Shown here: positions 25,542 to 33,220 of the stretch, in pieces
Layout: each line of letters opens with the position of its first letter
Position numbering within the stretch: the stretch's first letter is position 1
DNA from: Vibrio bivalvicida
GTDB lineage: Bacteria > Pseudomonadota > Gammaproteobacteria > Enterobacterales > Vibrionaceae
Length of the DNA stretch: 64,000 nucleotides
Assembly: GCF_001399455.2 (NCBI RefSeq)
Contig: NZ_LLEI02000091.1
Coordinates: forward strand, 109,173 to 173,172
Direction: 5' to 3'
Position numbers and translations under genes: made by a program
The notes under the pieces: model-generated
What the model saw: only the letters and a program-made list of their open reading frames with translations
What the model was told of the DNA's origin: nothing
The model's database searches: none

Positions 25542-25999
25542 TTGCTCAGCTTCTGCACATCAAAAGAATTCGTGCTGACAAAGCCGATAAGGCAGTCCAA
25601 CAGCAAGAATACCGAGTGTCCCATGCTTCCGCGTTCGTGTTGAAAGCAGAACAAACGGTCAAAGAATACCATCACTGGCGCGAGCAAGAAGAAGAGCGGC
25701 GCTTTGCCAAAGCCAAACAGAGCACTGTCTTGCTCAAGGAATTAGAAACGTTAAGACAAGAAATTGCCCTGTTACGAGAACGCGAGGCCGAACTCAAGCA
25801 AAAATCGGCAGAAGCAAAGAAAGCACTTGAAGAAGAGCAGCGACTCTTACAAGACAAAAAAAAGGCGGCCTTACAAGCACACAAAACCACCGAAAAATTT
25901 ATTCAGCTATATGAACAAGAGCAAGCAGAGAAAGAACTGCTAGCACAACATCAAGAAGAACTCGAACAAGAAGAATTTCGCACTGTCGCGGTAATGTAG
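25538..25999 (+). CDS. vscO: VscO/SctO, central stalk protein of the ATPase
   Basis: This 153-aa protein is almost entirely alpha-helical coiled coil with long runs of Glu, Lys and Gln (AKKALEEEQRLLQDKKKAAL), as in YscO/FliJ proteins. These form the stalk linking the SctN ATPase to the SctV ring. The ATG overlaps the vscN stop (ATGA), so translation is coupled. Confidence 0.93.
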   Translation: MIAQLLHIKRIRADKADKAVQQQEYRVSHASAFVLKAEQTVKEYHHWREQEEERRFAKAKQSTVLLKELETLRQEIALLREREAELKQKSAEAKKALEEEQRLLQDKKKAALQAHKTTEKFIQLYEQEQAEKELLAQHQEELEQEEFRTVAVM

Positions 26000-26007
26000 A
26001 GGGAACA

Positions 26008-26892
26008 ATGCAAATTAAGCAAAACATTGACAGTCAGACCCAAAATCCACCTCAAAGAGCACGCTCTCAAAAAGCTTTAGAGCAGGACCCAAATCGCCTG
26101 CAATCTCGCTTCGAAAGTGCAATGGCCGACAAAAAACAACTAAGCAAAAAGAAAGCCAGCGACAAAGATTCAGAACAAACGAATACCGTAGAAAGCCTTC
26201 CTGCCGATAAGAGCAAGCTCTCGTCAAGTCAAGGAGTGAGCTTGCAACTTGCTCAAAGTAATAGTCAAAGACAAGACTCCGATTTGTCACCAAAGGATAA
26301 AAATCACAGAAATCCAATGGCGGGAAGCTCTGGTTATCTGGCCACTAGTAAAGGTGAATCAAATCTCTCTTCCCTAGGCCGTGGAGCATCTAGTGCTGAA
26401 GTAAAAGAGATTCCTTTTGAGCTACTAGAAACACATTCAACGCCTAAAACAGAAGCAACGCAAAGTCACTCCTCTAATGCTATGACTCAGGGAGAACTCA
26501 TTTTAAGAAGCATGACCAATCAAGCTTCTCAGCCAACTCAACGCGAGCTGTCTCACCTCGTCAAACAGCTTGTAGAGCAGATCCAAGTATCACTACCGAA
26601 TGCCACCACATCAAAAGAGGTACGCTTGCTTCTCAATGACGGTCAGCTAAAAGGTGGAGAGATCCAAATTAAGTTAGATAACCAAGGTTATAGTGTGACC
26701 ATCCGTCAAGATAACGCACTTTCAGTCATTAACCAGCAGGCACGCCAAGAATTATCCGAAAGACTTAATCGTCTTAACTTAGATCAACCAATTAAAATCA
26801 CCGTCACAGAACAAGCAGACCAACAGCATGACCAGCAGCATTCGCGGCAACAGCGCAGCATTTATGATGAATGGCAGCCAGAGGAAAACTGA
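26008..26892 (+). CDS. vscP: VscP/SctP, needle-length ruler and substrate-specificity switch
   Basis: This 294-aa protein has a low-complexity polar middle rich in Ser, Gln and Lys. A folded C-terminal T3S4-like region includes VRLLLNDGQLKGGEIQIKLDNQGYSV, the FliK/YscP-type hook-length domain. It sets needle length and switches export to late substrates by acting on VscU. It is shorter than YscP (515 aa), so a shorter ruler is expected if the mechanism is conserved. Its TGA overlaps the vscQ ATG by one base. Confidence 0.88.
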   Translation: MQIKQNIDSQTQNPPQRARSQKALEQDPNRLQSRFESAMADKKQLSKKKASDKDSEQTNTVESLPADKSKLSSSQGVSLQLAQSNSQRQDSDLSPKDKNHRNPMAGSSGYLATSKGESNLSSLGRGASSAEVKEIPFELLETHSTPKTEATQSHSSNAMTQGELILRSMTNQASQPTQRELSHLVKQLVEQIQVSLPNATTSKEVRLLLNDGQLKGGEIQIKLDNQGYSVTIRQDNALSVINQQARQELSERLNRLNLDQPIKITVTEQADQQHDQQHSRQQRSIYDEWQPEEN

Positions 26893-27851
26893 TGAAACTT
26901 GCATTTCCTAAAATCGAAGCCGAAAGCGTTGAACTGATTAATCGCCTTTGCACAAAGCAATGTTACTTCCATGGCGATAATGGAGGGAGCTTATCAATCA
27001 CTATCGCGGAAAAACCGCAGTTTTCAGGGTATCGACTTACGGCGATAATTGGTAGTCAAACTCTACACATCGACTTGGCATCGGCGCAATTACAGCAATG
27101 GCTAGGCGATATCCTTAAAGAGACTTCTTTCGACTCACTACCAGATTCGCTTCAGCTGGAGCTACTGGCTGCTCAATTGGAGCCATATGCGCGTGAGTTA
27201 AAACAGCAGTTTGGGCAGCTTCCAGTTCTAAGCAAGTTGGAACCCATTACGATTGAAAGCAATCAAGAACAAACCTTGATGTTGGCTGCCAAGGGCAACA
27301 ACAATACACTTTGCCTTTGGCTGAGCCAAGGCAACAACGTTCTCGTCGAAGCTCTGCCAACGCTATCCTCCAAGATCAATCAGCAAATCACTCTGCCTAT
27401 CTGGTTGTGCCTTGGCACCACTCAATTAGCGGTGAGCGACTTTACTGCACTTGAACAAGGCGATGTTGTCTTTTTTGACCACTGCTATGTAGCTGATCAG
27501 CAAGTTGTTTTTCAGCTATCAGGCAAAAACCTATGGCGATGCAAACTTGAAGACCAAACCATTCAAATACTGGAAAAAGAACCAACTATGAACGATTTAC
27601 ATAACCAAGAGCCAATTACCGAACATCAACAACTTCCAGTTGATCTTACTTTTGATGTTGGTCAGCAGACGATAACCTTAGATCAACTTACTCAGCTTCA
27701 ACCGGGCTATGTTTTTGAGTTAGACCAACCAATAACCAAACCAGTGGCATTAAGAGCCAATGGCAAAGTGATAGGTCAATGTGAGCTTGTTAATGTTAAC
27801 GATAAGCTCGGTGTTCGCTTATTAGAAATTTTCATCGGCGAGAACGCTTAA
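26892..27851 (+). CDS. vscQ: VscQ/SctQ, cytoplasmic sorting-platform (C-ring) protein
   Basis: This 319-aa protein uses the ATG at 26892, which overlaps the vscP stop (TGATGA) and has an AGAGGAAAA Shine-Dalgarno region; the frame further upstream lies inside vscP. The N-terminal region is poorly conserved. The C-terminal SpoA domain is recognisable as PVDLTFDVGQQTITLDQLTQLQPGYVFEL. SctQ binds SctK and SctL to form the pods under the injectisome. An in-frame ATG at 27588 would make a separate 87-aa C-terminal product, listed separately. Confidence 0.93.
   Translation: MKLAFPKIEAESVELINRLCTKQCYFHGDNGGSLSITIAEKPQFSGYRLTAIIGSQTLHIDLASAQLQQWLGDILKETSFDSLPDSLQLELLAAQLEPYARELKQQFGQLPVLSKLEPITIESNQEQTLMLAAKGNNNTLCLWLSQGNNVLVEALPTLSSKINQQITLPIWLCLGTTQLAVSDFTALEQGDVVFFDHCYVADQQVVFQLSGKNLWRCKLEDQTIQILEKEPTMNDLHNQEPITEHQQLPVDLTFDVGQQTITLDQLTQLQPGYVFELDQPITKPVALRANGKVIGQCELVNVNDKLGVRLLEIFIGENA
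27588..27851 (+). CDS. Possible internal translation product VscQ-C
   Basis: An ATG at codon 233 of vscQ, preceded by a purine-rich GGAAAAAGA 7 nt upstream, would give an 87-aa protein carrying just the second SpoA domain. In Yersinia, YscQ-C (88 residues) is made from an internal start of yscQ and is needed for secretion. The length match and position just before the SpoA domain suggest the same arrangement here. This is an inference from sequence only. Confidence 0.6.
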   Translation: MNDLHNQEPITEHQQLPVDLTFDVGQQTITLDQLTQLQPGYVFELDQPITKPVALRANGKVIGQCELVNVNDKLGVRLLEIFIGENA

Positions 27852-27852
27852 C

Positions 27853-28503
27853 ATGATTCAGCTGCCAGACGAACTCAATCTCATCGTCAGCCTTGCGCTA
27901 CTGGCGTTGATTCCTTTCATCGCAATGATGGCCACCTCTTTCGTCAAACTTGCGGTCGTCTTTTCATTGTTGCGAAATGCATTAGGTGTGCAGCAAATAC
28001 CGCCCAACATGGCGTTGTATGGTCTTGCGATCATTTTATCTATTTTCATCATGGCACCCGTTGGCTTCGAAACCTATGACTATGTAAAGGCAAACGAGAT
28101 TTCTCTAGAGGATTCAGCAAGTGTTGAAGGACTAATTGAAAGTGGAATGCAGCCCTATCGCGAGTTTTTAAAAAAACATATTCGAGAGACAGAAGCTGCA
28201 TTTTTCACCGATGCTGCGCGAACTTTATGGCCGCAAAAGTACGTCGACCGACTTGAATCTGACAGCTTATTGCTCTTATTGCCTGCATTTACCGTCAGTG
28301 AACTAACTCGGGCTTTTGAAATAGGTTTTTTACTTTATCTTCCCTTTATCGCCATCGATTTGATTGTGTCAAACATTCTGTTGGCAATGGGGATGATGAT
28401 GGTATCCCCGATGACCATTTCGCTGCCTTTTAAACTGCTGCTATTCGTACTACTTGATGGCTGGACCAAGTTAACTCACGGTCTCGTGTTGAGTTACGGT
28501 TGA
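27853..28503 (+). CDS. vscR: VscR/SctR, export apparatus core membrane protein
   Basis: This 216-aa FliP/YscR-family protein has four hydrophobic segments, the N-terminal FIAMMATSFVKLAVVFSLLRNALG signature and a C-terminal PMTISLPFKLLLFVLLDGW. It forms the pentameric start of the SctRST helical export channel. It follows vscQ by 1 nt. Confidence 0.97.
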   Translation: MIQLPDELNLIVSLALLALIPFIAMMATSFVKLAVVFSLLRNALGVQQIPPNMALYGLAIILSIFIMAPVGFETYDYVKANEISLEDSASVEGLIESGMQPYREFLKKHIRETEAAFFTDAARTLWPQKYVDRLESDSLLLLLPAFTVSELTRAFEIGFLLYLPFIAIDLIVSNILLAMGMMMVSPMTISLPFKLLLFVLLDGWTKLTHGLVLSYG

Positions 28504-28517
28504 CAAGGTACCTAGCT

Positions 28518-28784
28518 ATGAACCCTTCAGAAATCATTCACTTTACGACACAAGCACTAACACTTGTCTTGGTACTATCGCTGCCTCCCATTTTAGTTGC
28601 TGCCTTTGTCGGTACTTTGGTCTCACTGATACAAGCGCTGACTCAGGTCCAAGAGCAGACTCTCGGATTTGTCGTCAAACTGATCGCAGTCATCATTACT
28701 CTGTTTGTTACTACCCAATGGCTAGGTGCGGAGCTGCATTCATTTGCCGCACTTACAATGGATAAGATTCCGCAGATACGATGA
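28518..28784 (+). CDS. vscS: VscS/SctS, export apparatus core membrane protein
   Basis: This is an 88-aa protein, exactly the usual YscS/FliQ length, with two transmembrane helices. I chose the ATG at 28518 (MNPSEIIHFTTQAL, aligning with the YscS start MSQGDIIHFTSQAL) with an AAGGT Shine-Dalgarno; the TTG at 28500 would add six residues. The signature region VSLIQALTQVQEQTLGFVVKL is present. The product packs around the SctR pentamer. Confidence 0.96.
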   Translation: MNPSEIIHFTTQALTLVLVLSLPPILVAAFVGTLVSLIQALTQVQEQTLGFVVKLIAVIITLFVTTQWLGAELHSFAALTMDKIPQIR

Positions 28785-29572
28785 ACTACGAAGATCTCCA
28801 TCAAGCTTTATTTGTTTACAGCTTAGCGCTACCTCGAATGATGGCGTGTTTTATCTTTTTGCCTATTTTAAGCAAGCAGATGCTAGGTGGCACTATGGTC
28901 CGCAATGGTGTCCTGTGCTCACTGGCGCTATTTACTTTTCCAATCATAAACCAGCACGCCTTACCTGCCGAGATTGATGGGCTATGGATTATGGTTATCC
29001 TCGGCAAAGAGATCTTATTGGGTCTTTTGATTGGCTTTATCGCAGCGATTCCATTTTGGGCCGTAGAAGCTAGTGGCTTCTTGATCGATAACCAACGCGG
29101 TGCTGCGATGGCGGGAATGTTTAACCCTACATTAGGGTCACAATCGACACCAACAGCCGTTTTGTTGACTCAAACACTCATCACCCTCTTCTTTTCTGGT
29201 GGTGGCTATATCGCATTTATGTATGCGATTTTCAAAAGTTATAACTCATGGCCCGTTATTGATTTCTTTCCAACGGTAACCGACGCTTGGGTAACATTCT
29301 TTTACGGACAGTTCCAGCAAATGTTATGGCTTGGAGTCTTGATGTCTGCACCATTAGTATTAGCGATGTTCTTATCAGAGTTTGGGCTTGCACTCATTAG
29401 CCGATTTGCCCCTCAGCTCAACGTATTCTTCCTCGCTATGCCAGTTAAAAGTGCCGTTGCTAGTGTTTTACTGATTTTTTATCTCGCTTTGATGATGGAT
29501 CATTATCAAGACCTGTTCCCCAATATCACCTTGTTTGTCGAACTACTAAACCCCATTTGGCTAAGCCACTAG
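28781..29572 (+). CDS. vscT: VscT/SctT, export apparatus core membrane protein
   Basis: This 263-aa FliR/YscT-family protein has about six transmembrane helices, with the motif ASGFLIDNQRGAAMAGMFNP. It completes the SctR5S4T1 export gate. The ATG overlaps the vscS stop (ATGA). Confidence 0.96.
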   Translation: MNYEDLHQALFVYSLALPRMMACFIFLPILSKQMLGGTMVRNGVLCSLALFTFPIINQHALPAEIDGLWIMVILGKEILLGLLIGFIAAIPFWAVEASGFLIDNQRGAAMAGMFNPTLGSQSTPTAVLLTQTLITLFFSGGGYIAFMYAIFKSYNSWPVIDFFPTVTDAWVTFFYGQFQQMLWLGVLMSAPLVLAMFLSEFGLALISRFAPQLNVFFLAMPVKSAVASVLLIFYLALMMDHYQDLFPNITLFVELLNPIWLSH

Positions 29573-29581
29573 GATTGAGAT

Positions 29582-30634
29582 ATGAGCGGTGAAAAAACTG
29601 AACAACCCACCCCGAAAAAACTTCGTGACGCGAGACAAAAAGGCCAGGTTGCCAAAAGCCAAGAAATCGTCTCTTCCTCGCTGATACTTGTGCTCATTGC
29701 TGTACTGTTTGCATTCTCAGATTATTACCTTGAACACATTTCCGCCCTGTTGCTACTTCCCAGTGAACTGGCCTATCAAGGCTTTCAAGATGCGTTGCTT
29801 GATGTCGCCATCTCGATTGCTAAAGAAATGGCTTACCTCTTGGCTCCAATCATTCTTGTCGCAGCGCTCGTTGCAGTTTTCGCCAACATGGGCCAATTTG
29901 GTTTTCTGTTTACCGGAGAATCTGTTAAACCTGAAATCAAAAAAGTGAACCCTGTCGAGGGGGCAAAGCGGATTTTTTCACTCAAAAGTGTTATCGAATT
30001 TATTAAATCGATACTTAAAGTCAGTCTGCTTTCATGCATTATTTGGGTTACCCTTCGCGGCAACCTGAATACATTGCTACAAGTCCCTACCTGTGGACTA
30101 AACTGCGTTCCAACCATAGCTGGCGTGTTGATTAAACAGCTTATGATTATCTCTTCCTTCGGGTTTATTGTGATTGCTGCAGCTGATTTTGCTTACCAAA
30201 AATACGATCACACCAAGAAACTGAAAATGACTAAAGACGAAGTTAAGCGCGAATATAAAGAAATGGAAGGTAGTCCAGAAATCAAAAGTAAACGCCGTCA
30301 ATTACACCAAGAACTTCAGGCATCTAACCAACGTGAAAATGTTAAGCGTTCCAACGTATTAGTAACGAACCCTACCCACATCGCCATCGGTCTCTACTAC
30401 AAAAAAGGAGAAACCCCTCTTCCAATCATCACTTTGAAAGAAACCGATGCCATGGCAAAACGTATGATTAAAATCGCACAGGAAGAAGGAGTACCGGTTA
30501 TGCAGAAGGTTCCTCTAGCTCGGGCACTTTACGCCGATGGCCAACTTGATCAATACATCCCCGGAGATCTGATTGAGGCAACAGCAGAGATTCTAAGGTG
30601 GGTAGCTTCTTTAGATTCAGCAGAAGCCAACTAA
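29582..30634 (+). CDS. vscU: VscU/SctU, autocleaving switch protein of the export apparatus
   Basis: This 350-aa FlhB/YscU-family protein has four transmembrane helices in the first 210 residues, a linker and a cytoplasmic domain. The autocleavage site NPTH is intact, with Asn at residue 263 as in YscU. Cleavage allows the switch from early to late substrates together with VscP. The N-terminal signature GEKTEQPTPKKLRDAR is present. It is the last gene of the vscN operon. Confidence 0.97.
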   Translation: MSGEKTEQPTPKKLRDARQKGQVAKSQEIVSSSLILVLIAVLFAFSDYYLEHISALLLLPSELAYQGFQDALLDVAISIAKEMAYLLAPIILVAALVAVFANMGQFGFLFTGESVKPEIKKVNPVEGAKRIFSLKSVIEFIKSILKVSLLSCIIWVTLRGNLNTLLQVPTCGLNCVPTIAGVLIKQLMIISSFGFIVIAAADFAYQKYDHTKKLKMTKDEVKREYKEMEGSPEIKSKRRQLHQELQASNQRENVKRSNVLVTNPTHIAIGLYYKKGETPLPIITLKETDAMAKRMIKIAQEEGVPVMQKVPLARALYADGQLDQYIPGDLIEATAEILRWVASLDSAEAN

Positions 30635-30666
30635 TAAAGCCCGTCAAAACATAGAGTTACATATAT

Positions 30667-30693
30667 TAAAAAGGAGCTTTCGCTCCCTTTTTT
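30667..30693. terminator. Bidirectional terminator between vscU and vopQ
   Basis: The stem GGAGC / GCTCC with a TTTC loop, five A on the left and six T on the right, lies between convergent genes and touches the vopQ stop codon at 30692. Confidence 0.85.
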
Positions 30694-32167
30694 ATACCCA
30701 ACCTTCTGCTAAATAGAGCAACCTTAATTGGCTTGGTGAGCCCAATCTCTCCAGTGCATCAATTTGCTCATCTGTTAAGTTAGGACTCTTATCTAGCATT
30801 ACGCGGCCATTGGGGGCGTCTAATGGCAATTTATAAGTCAACTTTTCATTGATCTGATCCGCCTTACCTTCGTCTAAGCAACGTACTGCCGGCATCAACC
30901 AGTTCCAATCTTCGTCGAGAAGTTTTTTCAGTGCGCCCGTCGCCACTTTCTCTGTTTCGCTAGGTTCATCTTCTTCGCTAAGCTTCAATATAGCATCGGT
31001 GTCTGGGACCAAATGTTCACTAGGTGCCGAGCCGAGCATTTTCTTTAATGCTAACCGAGCATTCTCCATCTGTTTAACTTCTGCTGGAGCATCAGAGCCC
31101 GTCAAGTTTGTGTCTTCTTTTGGCCCTAGATAAACCATAAGAGCTCTCACCGATGCGGCGTCTTGCATACTAAAAGTGAAGTTTCCTTTTGTGTTGGCAA
31201 CCTCAAGCCTTGGCAACACGCCTGAATTGGCCTCCTCAGCCAATGACTCAGTTGCTTCCTTGTTTAGAACATAACTGCTAGCCTGCCCCGCAACAAAGCC
31301 GCCACCGCTAATAATACCCGACGCAGCAACAGTTCCGATTGCTTCCTTAGCTAAAGGAAGTACACCTGCTGTAGCCACCGGAGTTACGCCAAATGTGCCG
31401 AGTCCTCCTGTTGCCATTCCTAACGTGGCACCTATCCCTCCTTCAGCAGACAGTTTTGCATGACCAATGGCAAGCGCTTGCTCCATTGGTAAAGATAAAC
31501 GTTGGTCTCGTCCTGGCAAGTGCGAAACCTGCTCTAATTGGTGATGATATGCCTCAGCATCCCCGTTGATAGAAGCTTTGTACAATTCTCGACCGGTAGC
31601 GACAATCAACCCCACTCCTGGTAATAGCATGTTAATAGCCACATTAACCCCGGGCCCTTTTAGCTTGTCTTTCACCATCTCTATCAACTCAGCACTAAAT
31701 CCGTCCATCTTACCCGGATACTGGGTCTCTAAGCTCGCTTGAAGTCGAGCATCTTTGCTTATTGCATCAAAATTATTTTTGAGCTCTTGGTAAGTATCTC
31801 CATCAACTTTAACTTCATCTAAAAGGCTGACAACCTCTAAGATTTTTCTTTCTGTCAGAGGCTCCCCTCGATACCCTGAAGGGCTAACAAGAGAGTAGGC
31901 CAACATAGCCGTATCGTACTTTTCTTCCTTTATCAGTGCTTGCTTTAAGTCTAAATGGGTTTTTATATTCTCTTGAAAGTACTTGTTGTATTTTTGCTTA
32001 AGCACATTTTCGCTAATCGCAGCGTATTTATGCCCTTTATGGAATGTCGATGGCTCTTTAACCTCACCTTTTTTACTGATTACACGGTCATCTTTGGCAG
32101 CCGCAACCGCACGGAACTGGTCTAAATCTGGTACACTAGCTTGGCCCACTTTCACTGGATTCACCAT
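30692..32167 (-). CDS. vopQ: VopQ-like T3SS1 effector (VepA)
   Basis: This 491-aa protein is one residue from the length of V. parahaemolyticus VopQ (492) and in the same place, after vscU and beside its chaperone gene. It has a polar N-terminus, a helical body, and a central Gly/Ala-rich stretch (about residues 175-310, with VAINMLLPGVGLIVATG and GTVAASGIISGGGFVAGQ) that could insert in membranes. VopQ binds the V-ATPase, forms a gated channel in lysosomal membranes and drives autophagy and cell lysis. I call it from length, context and N-terminus (VPDLDQFR); activity is inferred. Confidence 0.82.
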   Translation of the reverse strand: MVNPVKVGQASVPDLDQFRAVAAAKDDRVISKKGEVKEPSTFHKGHKYAAISENVLKQKYNKYFQENIKTHLDLKQALIKEEKYDTAMLAYSLVSPSGYRGEPLTERKILEVVSLLDEVKVDGDTYQELKNNFDAISKDARLQASLETQYPGKMDGFSAELIEMVKDKLKGPGVNVAINMLLPGVGLIVATGRELYKASINGDAEAYHHQLEQVSHLPGRDQRLSLPMEQALAIGHAKLSAEGGIGATLGMATGGLGTFGVTPVATAGVLPLAKEAIGTVAASGIISGGGFVAGQASSYVLNKEATESLAEEANSGVLPRLEVANTKGNFTFSMQDAASVRALMVYLGPKEDTNLTGSDAPAEVKQMENARLALKKMLGSAPSEHLVPDTDAILKLSEEDEPSETEKVATGALKKLLDEDWNWLMPAVRCLDEGKADQINEKLTYKLPLDAPNGRVMLDKSPNLTDEQIDALERLGSPSQLRLLYLAEGWV

Positions 32168-32178
32168 AATATCTTCCT

Positions 32179-32637
32179 CTATACACGTAGTTGCTGAGCA
32201 AAGGTTTGTTGGTTTGATTCACTGAGCGGAATATCACGGTCTAACATGGAAAACCGCGCTGACCACTCCGAGCTTTGTTGATTGAATTCGTCGAACCACT
32301 GGGTGAGATTTGCTGCATCTAACATTTCTAGAGCTTTTCGACCAAACAGAATGACTTGACGTCCATCTGGTGATATGGCGAGATTCAGGCCGCCGCAACC
32401 TAACCCATAATAATTTGCTCTTGCCAACAGCTCTAAACCTCGGTTCCTTAAGCTACCCTGCTTTGGCAGTGCACCCACACGAGCAGATAACAAAAGTTCA
32501 TTATCTTCTGTCGCGATAAAATAGAGCAGTGTGCGGTCGTCGACAAGCAACTGACAACGACCATTATTTTCAATAAGCAGTGGTGGAAGCTCATTGAGAG
32601 AACAGAATTCATCAAGTAAGCGTTGTATTGATTTCAT
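32179..32637 (-). CDS. VopQ chaperone (VecA-like), CesT family
   Basis: This 152-aa class I chaperone begins with an amphipathic helix (SIQRLLDEFCSLNELPPL), has a beta core (RTLLYFIATEDNELLLSARVGAL) and ends FAQQLRV. I chose the ATG at 32637, with AAAGGA 7 nt upstream; the GTG at 32658 would put the Shine-Dalgarno inside the gene. It lies 11 nt upstream of vopQ in the same operon, matching VP1682 (VecA), which is needed for VopQ/VepA secretion. The LRV tail is shared with ExsC. Confidence 0.82.
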   Translation of the reverse strand: MKSIQRLLDEFCSLNELPPLLIENNGRCQLLVDDRTLLYFIATEDNELLLSARVGALPKQGSLRNRGLELLARANYYGLGCGGLNLAISPDGRQVILFGRKALEMLDAANLTQWFDEFNQQSSEWSARFSMLDRDIPLSESNQQTFAQQLRV

Positions 32638-32692
32638 AGTTTTTCCTTTTTGTTTCACTGAAATCCATTGAACAACGATTACTTATTGAACG

Positions 32693-32717
32693 ATGTCGTA
32701 AATAGCTCTAATTTTGT
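32693..32717 (-). promoter_or_regulatory. Weak putative ExsA-binding site before the vopQ chaperone
   Basis: On the minus strand the site has ACAAAA, AGC around 11-13 and CGACA at 20-24; it keeps few of the consensus positions. It is listed because its 3' end is 56 nt from the ATG, the spacing seen for the better sites. Confidence 0.3.
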
Positions 32718-32784
32718 TACTTTCGGCAATGCGCTGTGATACTTACCACAAAACTATGAAGCTGATTTTTGCAGCAGTTTGTAG

Positions 32785-33036
32785 GTTATTTATACAAGAA
32801 AGACTTTAAAATGGCGTTTCCGTAACCAATACATGGAAGAGTTGCAGAAAGATCTGGACGAATGGATGGACTACTACAACTATCATCGTACTCATCAAGG
32901 AAAAATGTATTGCGGTAGAACACCTGTAGAAACAATAGACGATGGGAAATCAATCTGGGCTGAAAAAATCTAGCCCAGATATAATCTGACAGGCACCAAG
33001 TCGAAAAGTGGGTAACTGTCAGGTCAGAATTAGTAC
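32785..33036 (+). mobile_element. 3' remnant of an IS481-like transposase gene and its right end
   Basis: Frame 32785-32973 encodes the last about 62 residues of a DDE integrase-core transposase: FRNQYMEELQKDLDEW, then DYYNYHRTHQGK and GRTPVET, the IS481-type C-terminal block. No upstream catalytic part remains, because the frame is closed by a stop at 32782. The 60 nt after the stop contain CTGACAG and AACTGTCAGGTCAG, which look like the IS end. It is not functional. Confidence 0.7.
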
Positions 33037-33149
33037 AATTTAGCAGCTTCACGAGCAAACGCTTCAAGTGCTTTCTTGTCCATACTATCCACCCTTAGCC
33101 TTGAAGGCTTAAGTTTAGACAGTTACACAGAATTCAGGACAGTCTCTTT
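33030..33149 (-). mobile_element. 5' remnant of an IS256-family element with its terminal repeat
   Basis: On the minus strand the ATG at 33083 starts MDKKALEAFAREAAK, the N-terminus of IS256-family (mutator-type) transposases. After 17 residues it runs into the end of the adjacent IS481-like remnant and stops. Upstream of the ATG, positions 33118-33146 contain the terminal-repeat-like GACAGTTACACAG and CAGGACAGTCTC. The second element or a deletion has removed the rest. Confidence 0.7.
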
Positions 33150-33220
33150 TTCATTTTTCAACCTTAATAAGCACTATCACTTTATGTCACCGCGCTTAAT
33201 TACACTATGCACATATGGAA

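Noticed and set aside
32786..33067. Open frame of 93 codons on the minus strand over the IS remnants
   Set aside because: It is the shadow of the IS481-like transposase fragment on the plus strand and resembles no protein.
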